Source: Anaeromicropila herbilytica
Lineage (GTDB): Bacteria > Bacillota > Clostridia > Lachnospirales > Lachnospiraceae
Assembly: GCF_016591975.1 (NCBI RefSeq)
Contig: NZ_AP024169.1
Coordinates: forward strand, 1,068,501 to 1,132,500
Direction of reading: 5' to 3'
Length of the DNA stretch: 64,000 bases
Below the pieces are notes generated by a model that saw nothing but the letters and a program-made list of their open reading frames with translations, ran no database searches and had not been told where the DNA came from. Position numbers and translations under genes: made by a program. This document shows, piece after piece, positions 44,261 to 52,434 of the stretch. Position 1 is the stretch's first letter. The number at the start of each line of letters is the position of its first letter.

Positions 44261-44620
44261 ATGGCAATACTTAAAGAAAGCTATAAAGATGTCAATTTAC
44301 TAAATTCCATAACATTAGAGATTCATAATATATTATTTCAAGATTGTGATATGACAAAAGGAGAATTTGATAGTGACATTGAAGTTATTGATGTATCAAG
44401 AAAAGAAATCCATTTTATATCAACAAAGCCACTATTAATAGGGTATTATTTTGATTCTAAAATTCAATTAGGGGATAGTTTTCAATTTAATGTGTCGATT
44501 AGAATTAATAAATGCATACAGTTGAACGATGGAGAGTATAAGATAAATGCTGAGTTTATTGGAATGGAGCCCTATGTAGCAGAAAAAATATCAAAATTCA
44601 AAGGAGAATTAAAACAATAA
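44261..44620 (+). CDS. PilZ-like small protein
   Basis: The 119-residue protein shows a beta-barrel-like pattern with EVIDVSRKEIHFIST (a DxSxxxI variant of the PilZ DxSxxG motif) and ends INAEFIGMEPYVAEKISKF, typical of PilZ C-termini. The upstream RxxxR c-di-GMP motif is missing, so cyclic di-GMP binding is doubtful. The gene stands alone after a 285-base gap and before the DnaA-box region. ATG 44261 is preceded by GGGGGAAAGG. Confidence 0.55.
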   Translation: MAILKESYKDVNLLNSITLEIHNILFQDCDMTKGEFDSDIEVIDVSRKEIHFISTKPLLIGYYFDSKIQLGDSFQFNVSIRINKCIQLNDGEYKINAEFIGMEPYVAEKISKFKGELKQ

Positions 44621-44883
44621 TAAATATTTGCTTTAATTGAAGTGTAACAGTTGAATAATATATGATTTGTCAATAAATTATGAAAAAATATAGATTTATC
44701 ATTAAATGTCGGAATATTCTAATTAAATGATGAATTATATGAGTGTGTTTTAGTCGATATTAACGCTGAAGAGAGTGCATTTAAGGATTATATTTTAATA
44801 AAAATATGCAATATGCACAAAAAAAAATAAGAAATATTATAAAAAAAGAATATACAGATATTTACTGTTAATAAAGAGCAAAG

Positions 44884-44954
44884 TTATCCACACTTAAAAT
44901 ACTCGTTTTTATATACATTTATAGTTATACACCGAGTTATCCACATTATCCACA
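44884..44954 (+). other. DnaA-box cluster
   Basis: Three perfect TTATCCACA boxes (44884-44892, 44937-44945, 44946-44954) and one near box, TTATACACC (44925-44933), lie in 71 bases, all in the same direction. Two perfect boxes abut directly. A-rich DNA lies just upstream. No dnaA, dnaN or rpmH gene is near, so a titration or regulatory site is likelier than oriC. Confidence 0.75.
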
Positions 44955-45149
44955 CTTGATAGTTCATATAAGTGAGTGGAAAAATAGTGTCAAGTTCAAA
45001 CATCTGTTTTGGTGTATCTGATAAAAATTATGAAGATATTAGAATAGTAGCGAATGTTACTTGACATATTTGTTATTTAACTATTAAAAAATATTTTATC
45101 TTATTTCGTGAAAAGTTTGGATATTGTCAGTAAATATTAAGATATAATC

Positions 45150-45374
45150 ATATAAAAAGTATAGAATCTATGATAATTATGATCATATATCGAATAATAA
45201 GAATGAAAGAGAGTTATTAATATTTATAAGAAAGTTAAATAGAAATATCTGATTTAAAAATCTAATAATTAAAGCAGTATTAAAAAAATATTATGAAAAT
45301 TATAACACAAAATGGTGATTTTTCTTGCAAAAAAGAAAAGCTGTGGTATAATATTACTATATAAAAAGTATAGA
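45150..45374 (+). repeat. Duplicated ATATAAAAAGTATAGA element
   Basis: The 16-mer occurs at 45150-45165 and again at 45359-45374, 209 bases apart. Both copies follow a TATAAT closely, so they look like a duplicated promoter start region. Confidence 0.6.
45325..45352 (+). promoter_or_regulatory. Promoter of hpf
   Basis: TTGCAA (45325-45330), a 16-base spacer and an extended -10 TGG-TATAAT (45344-45352) are present. The transcript would begin close to a 12-bp hairpin (45359-45370 with 45397-45408). Confidence 0.7.
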
Positions 45375-45470
45375 TTTATAACCTGATTACTAGTATTACT
45401 TTTTATATGATGGCAATTATTTTATGTTTTGAAGTAATTCCAAATAGAAACTAAAAAGGAGTTGGGCATT

Positions 45471-45998
45471 ATGCGTTATATTATTAGTGGTAAGAATATC
45501 AATGTGACTGAAGGACTAAAATCAGCAGTATATGATAAGATTGGTAAATTAGAAAGATACTTTACTCCGGATACAGAAATTCATGTAACACTTAGTGTTG
45601 AAAAAGAAAGACAAAAAATTGAAGTAACAATTCCAGTGAAAGGAAATATTATAAGAGCAGAACAAGTTAGTAGTGATATGTATGTGTCAATCGATTTAGT
45701 TGAAGAGATTATCGAAAGACAATTAAAGAAATATAAAAGCAAATTAATTGAACAAAAGCAAGCATCAGTTAATTTTAACCAAGATTTTGTTGAAGACGAT
45801 AATCTTAATGATGAATCAATTGAAATTATTCGTACAAAGAAATTTGCTATGAAGCCAATGGATGCTGAAGAAGCATGTGTTCAGATGGAACTTTTGGGAC
45901 ATAACTTTTATGTATTCCGTAATGCGGAGTCAGATGAAGTCAATGTTGTTTATAAGAGAAAAGGTAATACTTATGGTTTGATTGAACCAGAATTTTAA
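45471..45998 (+). CDS. hpf: Long ribosome hibernation promoting factor
   Basis: The 175-residue protein binds the 30S subunit and pairs two ribosomes into inactive 100S particles in stationary phase. The N-terminal HPF domain (1-100) has the MRYIISGKNINVTEGLK start; the C-terminal dimerisation domain (about 118-175) has KPMDAEEACVQMELLGHNFYVFRNA. This long form is the one typical of Firmicutes. I choose ATG 45471 behind AAGGAG; the TTG at 45462 is too close to it. secA and prfB follow, as in B. subtilis. Confidence 0.93.
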   Translation: MRYIISGKNINVTEGLKSAVYDKIGKLERYFTPDTEIHVTLSVEKERQKIEVTIPVKGNIIRAEQVSSDMYVSIDLVEEIIERQLKKYKSKLIEQKQASVNFNQDFVEDDNLNDESIEIIRTKKFAMKPMDAEEACVQMELLGHNFYVFRNAESDEVNVVYKRKGNTYGLIEPEF

Positions 45999-46047
45999 TA
46001 AAAGCAAAGGAGTTATCGCAAAAAGCGATAGCTCCTTTGCTTTTATA
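45999..46047 (+). terminator. Terminator of hpf
   Basis: A 21-bp stem with one G-U pair (45999-46019 with 46025-46045) closes an A5 loop. The right arm ends TTTTA. It is one of the strongest hairpins in the window. Confidence 0.9.
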
Positions 46048-46204
46048 GAGAGTTTTTTGATTATTGTATGCTACTTATATATTTTTTAATTCACTATTAT
46101 TGCTATTTTATAAAATTTTTATAGCAATACAATTGATAATTGGTATTAAAAAGTGCTCTTTTAATTTGTGAAAATAGGGTTACAATTCATTACAAAAAAT
46201 TATG

Positions 46205-46233
46205 TTGAATAGTCTTGTTTAAAATGTTACAAT
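46205..46233 (+). promoter_or_regulatory. Promoter of secA
   Basis: TTGAAT (46205-46210), 17 bases and TACAAT (46228-46233). A leader of about 90 bases follows. The rest of the 46048-46332 gap shows no other recognised element. Confidence 0.6.
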
Positions 46234-46332
46234 ATAAATTATTGGTTTACAGTTGATATAAGCAATTAGATGTATACTAATTGTAAATATAAAATGAATA
46301 ATAAATGTAGAAGATAACAGGAGTGAAATAGA

Positions 46333-48906
46333 ATGGGATTCATGCAGAAAATATTTGGCACTCATAGTGAAAGAGAATTAAAGCTTATTTACCCAATCGT
46401 AGATAAGATCGAAGCACTTGAGCCAGAGATGGAAAAACTATCTGACGAACAATTACGCAACAAAACTGAAGAATTTAAAAATCGTTTAAAGAATGGAGAA
46501 ACTTTAGATGATTTATTAGTTGAGGCATATGCTGCAGTAAGAGAAGCTTCAAAGAGAGCTATTGGACAAAGACACTATAGAGTACAGTTAATTGGTGGTG
46601 TTATTCTTCATCAAGGTAGAATAACAGAGATGCGTACTGGTGAAGGTAAGACTTTAGTTTCAACACTACCTGCGTATCTTAACGCACTTGAAGGAAAAGG
46701 TGTTCACATTGTAACAGTAAATGACTACTTAGCAAAACGTGATGCTGAATGGATGGGACAAGTACATGAATTTTTAGGATTAAAAGTTGGTGTAGTACTT
46801 AACTCCATGGAAAATGATGAGAGAAGAGAAGCATATGCTTGTGATATCACTTATGCAACGAACAATGAATTAGGGTTTGATTACTTAAGAGATAACATGG
46901 TTATCTATAAAGAACAATTAGTAATGAGAGATTTACACTATGCAATCATCGATGAGGTTGACTCTGTATTAATTGATGAAGCTAGAACACCTCTTATTAT
47001 TTCTGGTCAAAGTGGTAAATCAACAAAATTATATGAGGCTTGTGATATATTAGCAAGACAAATGGAACGTGGAACAGCTAGTACTGAGATATCTAAGATG
47101 GCTGCTTTAATGAAAGAAGAAGTTGAAGAAGATGGCGATTTCTTAGTAAATGAAAAAGATAAAATTGTTAACTTAACAGCAGAAGGTATTAAAAAGGTAG
47201 AAAATTTCTTTAAATTAGAAAACTTCGCTGATCCTGAAAACTTAGAAATACAACATAACATTATCTTAGCATTACGTGCACATAACCTTATGTTCCGTGA
47301 TAAAGATTATGTAGTTAAAGAAGATGAAGTTTTAATCGTAGATGAGTTTACTGGACGTATTATGCCAGGTAGACGTTATTCTGATGGTTTGCATCAAGCA
47401 ATTGAAGCAAAAGAAAAAGTTAAAGTTAAGAGAGAAAGTAAAACTCTTGCTACAATTACATTCCAGAATTTCTTTAACAAATATGTTAAGAAGTCAGGTA
47501 TGACTGGTACTGCATTAACAGAAGAAAAAGAATTCAGAGATATTTATGGTATGGACGTTATTGAAGTTCCTACTAATAGAGATATTCAAAGAGTTGATCA
47601 ACAAGATGCAGTATATAAGACAAAGAAAGAAAAATTAAATGCAGTTGTGAAAGAAATTGCAGAAGCTAATCAAAAGGGTCAACCAGTACTTGTTGGTACA
47701 ATTACAATTGAAGCATCAGAAGAGATTAGTGAATTATTAAAGAAAAAAGGAGTTAAGCATAAAGTACTGAATGCAAAATTCCATGAGTTAGAAGCTGAAA
47801 TTATAGCAGATGCAGGTCAATATGGGGCAGTTACAATTGCAACAAATATGGCCGGTCGTGGTACTGATATTAAACTTGGTGAAGGCGTAACAGAACTAGG
47901 CGGACTTAAGATTATTGGTACAGAAAGACATGAATCAAGACGTATTGATAATCAGTTAAGAGGTCGTGCTGGTCGTCAAGGTGATCCAGGTGAATCTAAA
48001 TTCTTTATTTCACTTGAAGATGACTTAATGAGATTATTCGGTTCTGAAAAGCTTATGAGTATGTTCAATACAATTGGATTACCAGAAGGCGAACAACTTG
48101 AACATAAGATGCTAAGTAATGCAATTGAAAAAGCTCAGAAGAAGATTGAAGGAAATAACTTTGGTATCAGAAAGAATCTTCTTGAATATGACCAAGTTAT
48201 GAATGATCAACGTGAGATTATTTACAAAGAAAGAAGAAGAGTTCTTGATGGCGAAAGCATGAGAGATTCTATTTATAAGATGATCACTGATACAGTAGAG
48301 AAAGCAGTAAATACATCTATAAGTGATGATCAATTACCAGAAAATTGGGATATTGAAGAATTAAAATCATTACTTCTTCCTACTATTCCTTATGAAGATA
48401 TCACGTTAAGTGAAGATGATATTAAGCACATTAAGAAAAATGAATTCTTACAAAGCTTAAAGGAAGAAGCAGTTAAATTATATGAAGCGAAAGAAGCTGA
48501 ATTCCCAGAAGCAGAACATTTAAGAGAATTAGAACGTGTTATTCTATTAAAAGTTATTGATAGAAAATGGATGGATCATATCGATGATATGGATCAATTA
48601 CGCCAAGGTATAGGTCTTCAAGCATATGGACAAAGAGATCCTCTTGTTGAATACAAATTCATGGGATTTGAAATGTTTGATGAGATGACTACATCAATTA
48701 GTGAAGATACAGTGAAAGCTTTATTACATGTTAGAATTGAACAAAATGTTGAAAGAGAACAAGTAGCTAAAGTAACAGGTACAAATAAAGATGATTCAGT
48801 AGCAAATGCTCCTGTAAAACGTGTTGGTAAGAAAGTACAACCAAATGATCCATGTCCTTGTGGAAGTGGTAAAAAGTATAAATATTGCTGTGGTAAAAAT
48901 TATTAG
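46333..48906 (+). CDS. secA: Preprotein translocase ATPase SecA
   Basis: The 857-residue motor drives secreted proteins through SecYEG. It has Walker A MRTGEGKTLVS (near residue 100), DEVDSVLIDEARTPLIISG, the MTGTALTEE motif, helicase motif NMAGRGTDIKLG and the C-terminal zinc site CPCGSGKKYKYCCG that binds SecB or ribosomes. Length is normal. CAGGAG precedes the ATG. prfB follows with a short gap, the same order as in B. subtilis. Confidence 0.98.
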   Translation: MGFMQKIFGTHSERELKLIYPIVDKIEALEPEMEKLSDEQLRNKTEEFKNRLKNGETLDDLLVEAYAAVREASKRAIGQRHYRVQLIGGVILHQGRITEMRTGEGKTLVSTLPAYLNALEGKGVHIVTVNDYLAKRDAEWMGQVHEFLGLKVGVVLNSMENDERREAYACDITYATNNELGFDYLRDNMVIYKEQLVMRDLHYAIIDEVDSVLIDEARTPLIISGQSGKSTKLYEACDILARQMERGTASTEISKMAALMKEEVEEDGDFLVNEKDKIVNLTAEGIKKVENFFKLENFADPENLEIQHNIILALRAHNLMFRDKDYVVKEDEVLIVDEFTGRIMPGRRYSDGLHQAIEAKEKVKVKRESKTLATITFQNFFNKYVKKSGMTGTALTEEKEFRDIYGMDVIEVPTNRDIQRVDQQDAVYKTKKEKLNAVVKEIAEANQKGQPVLVGTITIEASEEISELLKKKGVKHKVLNAKFHELEAEIIADAGQYGAVTIATNMAGRGTDIKLGEGVTELGGLKIIGTERHESRRIDNQLRGRAGRQGDPGESKFFISLEDDLMRLFGSEKLMSMFNTIGLPEGEQLEHKMLSNAIEKAQKKIEGNNFGIRKNLLEYDQVMNDQREIIYKERRRVLDGESMRDSIYKMITDTVEKAVNTSISDDQLPENWDIEELKSLLLPTIPYEDITLSEDDIKHIKKNEFLQSLKEEAVKLYEAKEAEFPEAEHLRELERVILLKVIDRKWMDHIDDMDQLRQGIGLQAYGQRDPLVEYKFMGFEMFDEMTTSISEDTVKALLHVRIEQNVEREQVAKVTGTNKDDSVANAPVKRVGKKVQPNDPCPCGSGKKYKYCCGKNY

Positions 48907-48930
48907 AATTTGATAAAGAGGTGATTTTAG

Positions 48931-50053
48931 GTGGTTGAATTAGATCAATTTAAATATACGTTGGGAACCTATGAAAAACCATTAAAAGAAGTGGGGGATT
49001 CACTTTGACCTTGCAAATAAAAAGGCAAGAGTCATTGAAATAGAAAATCTTATGGAAGCACCAGATTTTTGGGATTCCATGGAGAAATCTCAGGCGTATA
49101 TGAAAGAATTGAAAAATCTAAAAGATGTCATAGAAAGATATCATAGATTAGAACAAGAGTATGAAGATGTACAAATATTGATTCAGATGGGTTACGAAGA
49201 AAATGATGAATCTTTAATTTCTGAAATTGAAGAAGCATTGGAAGCATTTACAGAGGACCTTGATGATTTAAGAATAAGTACATTATTATCAGATGAATAT
49301 GATAGAGATAATGCTATCTTGACGTTACATGCTGGTGCTGGAGGGACAGAAAGTTGCGATTGGGCAAGTATGTTGTTCAGAATGTATCAGAAATGGGCAG
49401 ATAAGAAGGGGTTTTCAACTGAGATATTGGATTATCTAGATGGTGAAGAGGCAGGTATTAAATCAGTTACTTTACAAGTGAATGGTGAAAATGCTTTTGG
49501 ATATCTTAAATCGGAAAGAGGAGTACACCGTCTAGTTAGAATTTCACCTTTTAATGCAGCTGGTAAAAGACAGACATCTTTTGTATCTTGTGATGTAATG
49601 CCTGATATTGAAGAAGATTTAGATATTGAAGTGAATGACGATGATATTCGAATTGATACTTACAGATCCAGTGGCGCTGGTGGGCAACATGTTAATAAGA
49701 CTTCATCAGCTATTAGAATTACTCATTTACCTTCTGGGATTGTAGTACAATGTCAGAACGAAAGATCTCAATTGCAGAATAAAGATAAAGCAATGAAGAT
49801 GCTAAAAGCGAAATTATTTTTACTTAAAAAGCAAGAAAATCAGATGAAAGAATCAGATATTCGTGGTGAAATTAAAGAAATTGGATGGGGAAGCCAGATA
49901 AGATCTTATGTTATGCAACCATACACTATGGTGAAAGATCATAGAACTAATGAGGAAGTTGGTAATGTTGCTAATGTATTAGATGGTGGAATTGATGTAT
50001 TTATTAATGCTTATTTAAAATGGGTAAGCATTAAGAATAATCCATCCGTTTAG
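48931..50053 (+). CDS. prfB: Peptide chain release factor 2 with programmed +1 frameshift
   Basis: RF2 releases proteins at UGA and UAA. The gene is in two frames: GTG 48931 to CTT 49003-49005, then an in-frame TGA (49006-49008) that is bypassed by a +1 shift into GAC (49007-49009). The joined product has 373 residues. SSGAGGQHVN carries the GGQ hydrolysis motif and VRISPF the SPF stop-reading motif. A G5 Shine-Dalgarno-like run (48993-48997) lies 5 bases before CTT. High RF2 blocks the shift, so the gene regulates itself. Confidence 0.97.
48993..49009 (+). promoter_or_regulatory. Programmed frameshift site of prfB
   Basis: GGGGG (48993-48997) then ATTCA and CTTTGAC (49003-49009). The slip codon CTT, the stop TGA and the following C match the usual site. 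The spacer between the G-run and CTT is 5 bases; the usual site has 3. Confidence 0.92.
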
Positions 50054-50086
50054 AAGCAATACCAAGTAATATGCAGGAGGGATAAT

Positions 50087-50560
50087 ATGAACGAAACAAA
50101 GCAAGTAATATTTAAGTTAGATGATGAGGAATATGGTCTTGATATTATGAATGTCAATGCGATTGAAAAATATACGAATATAGTTCGTGTACCTAACGCA
50201 TCAAAATTCATTCAAGGAATTATTAATCTTAGAGGTGATGTAATACCAGTTTATAGTTTGAGAACGAAATTTGGATTACAATCTAAGAAAACTAACGAAG
50301 ATACAAAACTTATCATTACGAAATCAAATGAGATGTTAATTGCGTTTGAAGTTGATTCGGTAGCTGAAATATTAGAGATCGAAAACGAAAATATATCCGC
50401 AGCTCCAAGTATTGTTAAAAGTGTTGATACTGCTTATATTGATAAAGTAGCTAATCTAGAAGGACGAATGATTATTTTACTTGATTTGGGTAGAATTTTA
50501 AGTGATTCTGAAAAAGATAGTATTGAAAAAATGTTAGAAATGAATCAACCTGCTAATTAA
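50087..50560 (+). CDS. cheW: CheW chemotaxis coupling protein
   Basis: The 157-residue protein links chemoreceptors to the CheA kinase. It has the CheW beta-barrel pattern, with FKLDDEEYGLDIMNVNAIEKY and the conserved INLRGDVIPVYSLRTKFG. CAGGAGG precedes the ATG. It lies alone behind prfB, far from cheA. The cheX-cheY pair is 13 kb upstream. Confidence 0.92.
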   Translation: MNETKQVIFKLDDEEYGLDIMNVNAIEKYTNIVRVPNASKFIQGIINLRGDVIPVYSLRTKFGLQSKKTNEDTKLIITKSNEMLIAFEVDSVAEILEIENENISAAPSIVKSVDTAYIDKVANLEGRMIILLDLGRILSDSEKDSIEKMLEMNQPAN

Positions 50561-50607
50561 CATAAAATCAGCAAAATTATCAAATAATAAAATTAATGTT
50601 TTAGAAT

Positions 50608-50653
50608 AAAGTGTAGTATGTTTAGATATTATCTAAATACATACTACACTTTT
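50608..50653 (+). terminator. Terminator of cheW
   Basis: A stem of 20 pairs with a 2-base bulge (50608-50627 with 50631-50652) ends in a T-rich arm. Confidence 0.85.
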
Positions 50654-50761
50654 ATTTTGTTATTTTTTTTCTAAAACGGTTGCAAAGCATAATAATCTAT
50701 GTTAATATCTTTCTAGGAAAAACAAGTGTATTTCCTATACACACACAAGAGGGATGATAAG

Positions 50762-51205
50762 ATGGATGAAGTAGATAAGTATTTCCTTGTAAATAAAAAA
50801 GCAGTTCCAGAGGTTCTTCTAAAAGTTGTCGAAGCAAAACGTCTATTAGATTCTGAGAAAGTTCTTACTGTGCAAGAAGCCACAGACTCTGTAGGAATAA
50901 GTAGAAGTTCGTTTTATAAGTATAAAGATGACATTTTTCCTTTTCACGATAATACAAGAGGTAAAACAATTACATTTATGCTTCAGATGGATGATGAACC
51001 AGGGCTATTATCGCGTGTTCTCAATGAAGTGGCAGTGAATGGTGCAAATATTTTGACGATTCATCAAAGTATACCCGTTAATGGAATTGCATCCATAACA
51101 CTTAGTGTTGAAATATTACCATCAACGGTTAGCATTTCGACCATGATAGAAGCAATTGAAGTATTAAAAGGAATCCATTATTTAAAAATATTAGCTAGGG
51201 AGTGA
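50762..51205 (+). CDS. pheB: ACT-domain regulatory protein PheB type
   Basis: The 147-residue protein has a helix-turn-helix-like start (VQEATDSVGISRSSFYKYKDDIFPF) and an ACT domain (about 70-147, FMLQMDDEPGLLSRVLNEVAVNGANI) that should bind an amino acid. It belongs to the YszB/PheB group often found before hom. I choose ATG 50762 behind GAGGG; the longer reading from 50726 lacks a ribosome binding site. hom starts 4 bases after its stop. A role as sensor for the threonine operon is inferred. Confidence 0.85.
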   Translation: MDEVDKYFLVNKKAVPEVLLKVVEAKRLLDSEKVLTVQEATDSVGISRSSFYKYKDDIFPFHDNTRGKTITFMLQMDDEPGLLSRVLNEVAVNGANILTIHQSIPVNGIASITLSVEILPSTVSISTMIEAIEVLKGIHYLKILARE

Positions 51206-51209
51206 CATT

Positions 51210-52418
51210 ATGTTGAATATTGCAGTTTTAGGGTATGGTACAGTTGGTTCTGGTATTGTAGAGGTTTTAAATACAAATCAAGATAGCATTAATAAAAGAG
51301 CGGGTAAAGAAATTAATATCAAATATGTCTTAGACCTTAGAGAATTTAAAGGTGATCCTATCGAAGACAAAATTGTTCATGATTATAGCATCATTGCGAA
51401 TGACCCAGAGGTCAAGATTGTAGTCGAAGTAATGGGTGGTGTTCATCCAGCTTATGAATTTGTGAAGGAAGCTTTAGAAAAAGGAAAAAGTGTATGTACT
51501 TCCAATAAAGAGTTAGTTGCGAAACATGGAGCTGAACTACTTCGAATCTCCAAAGAAAAAAATGTAAACTTTCTATTCGAAGCAAGTGTTGGTGGAGGAA
51601 TTCCAATCATTCGTCCATTGAATCAATCGCTTACTGCGGATGAAATAGAAGAAATATCAGGTATATTAAATGGGACAACGAATTATATCTTATCAAAGAT
51701 GACGATAGAGGGTTCTGATTATGAAACAGTTTTAAAAGAAGCACAGGTTCTTGGATATGCAGAGCGTAATCCGGCAGCTGACGTGGAAGGACATGACGCA
51801 TGTCGAAAAATAGCTATATTAACTTCCTTAGCTTATGGTATGCAAGTGGATTTTGAGGATATCTATACAGAAGGAATTACAAATATAACGGATATTGATA
51901 TTAACTATGCCAAATCTATTGGAGCAAATATAAAAATGCTTGGAACAAGTAAGAAAAAAGATGGAAAAGTATATGCTATGGTGGCACCAATGCTTATTAA
52001 TGATTTAAATCCATTATATACAGTTAACAATGTATTTAATGCCATTTTTGTAAAAGGAAATGTCTTAGGAAATGTAATGTTTTATGGAAGTGGTGCAGGT
52101 AAGCTTCCAACAGCGAGTGCGGTTGTATCAGATATTGTAGACGCTGCAAAGCATGGTAATACACATATCATGACAATTTGGAGTAGTAGAAAACTTGAAC
52201 TTGGTGATGTGAATGAATCAAAGTATCGATATTTTGTTCGTGTACCAAGTGAAGTGAAGATAGAGGATGTCAATAAACTATTTGGAGATGTTGAAATAAT
52301 TAAACTTGACCAATACAGTAACGAATATGGATTCATAACTTCTGAAATTATGGAAAGAGAATACAAAGAGAAATCATCTAATCTTTCAATAAAGAATATG
52401 ATTCGTGTAGCATTCTAG
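51210..52418 (+). CDS. hom: Homoserine dehydrogenase
   Basis: The enzyme reduces aspartate semialdehyde to homoserine in threonine and methionine synthesis. The 402-residue protein has the NAD(P) motif LGYGTVGSGI (7-16), GILNGTTNYILSKM and catalytic-region EAQVLGYAERNPAADVEGHDA. A C-terminal ACT-like part (about 330-402) suggests threonine feedback. It follows pheB tightly and precedes apgM and lysC in one operon. Confidence 0.96.
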   Translation: MLNIAVLGYGTVGSGIVEVLNTNQDSINKRAGKEINIKYVLDLREFKGDPIEDKIVHDYSIIANDPEVKIVVEVMGGVHPAYEFVKEALEKGKSVCTSNKELVAKHGAELLRISKEKNVNFLFEASVGGGIPIIRPLNQSLTADEIEEISGILNGTTNYILSKMTIEGSDYETVLKEAQVLGYAERNPAADVEGHDACRKIAILTSLAYGMQVDFEDIYTEGITNITDIDINYAKSIGANIKMLGTSKKKDGKVYAMVAPMLINDLNPLYTVNNVFNAIFVKGNVLGNVMFYGSGAGKLPTASAVVSDIVDAAKHGNTHIMTIWSSRKLELGDVNESKYRYFVRVPSEVKIEDVNKLFGDVEIIKLDQYSNEYGFITSEIMEREYKEKSSNLSIKNMIRVAF

Positions 52419-52434
52419 AAAGGACAGGAATAAT

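Larger units (their letters stand above)
44621..45470. other. Gene-free AT-rich region with DnaA boxes before hpf
   Basis: About 850 bases have no credible ORF. They hold A-rich runs (44815-44850), a DnaA-box cluster (44884-44954), a duplicated 16-mer (45150-45165 and 45359-45374), the hpf promoter (45325-45352) and a 12-bp leader hairpin (45359-45408). Confidence 0.6.

Noticed and set aside
44621..45470. DnaA boxes as the chromosome origin
   Set aside because: No dnaA, dnaN, rpmH, recF or gyrase genes are near; secA and prfB are not origin markers. A titration or regulatory cluster is simpler.
49006..49008. In-frame TGA in prfB as a disabling mutation
   Set aside because: Position, CTT slip codon, G-run and following C fit the programmed frameshift of RF2.
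50600..50761. T-box or other amino-acid riboswitch before the threonine operon
   Set aside because: The space between the cheW terminator and pheB is only about 100 bases and shows no T-box core or other known aptamer.
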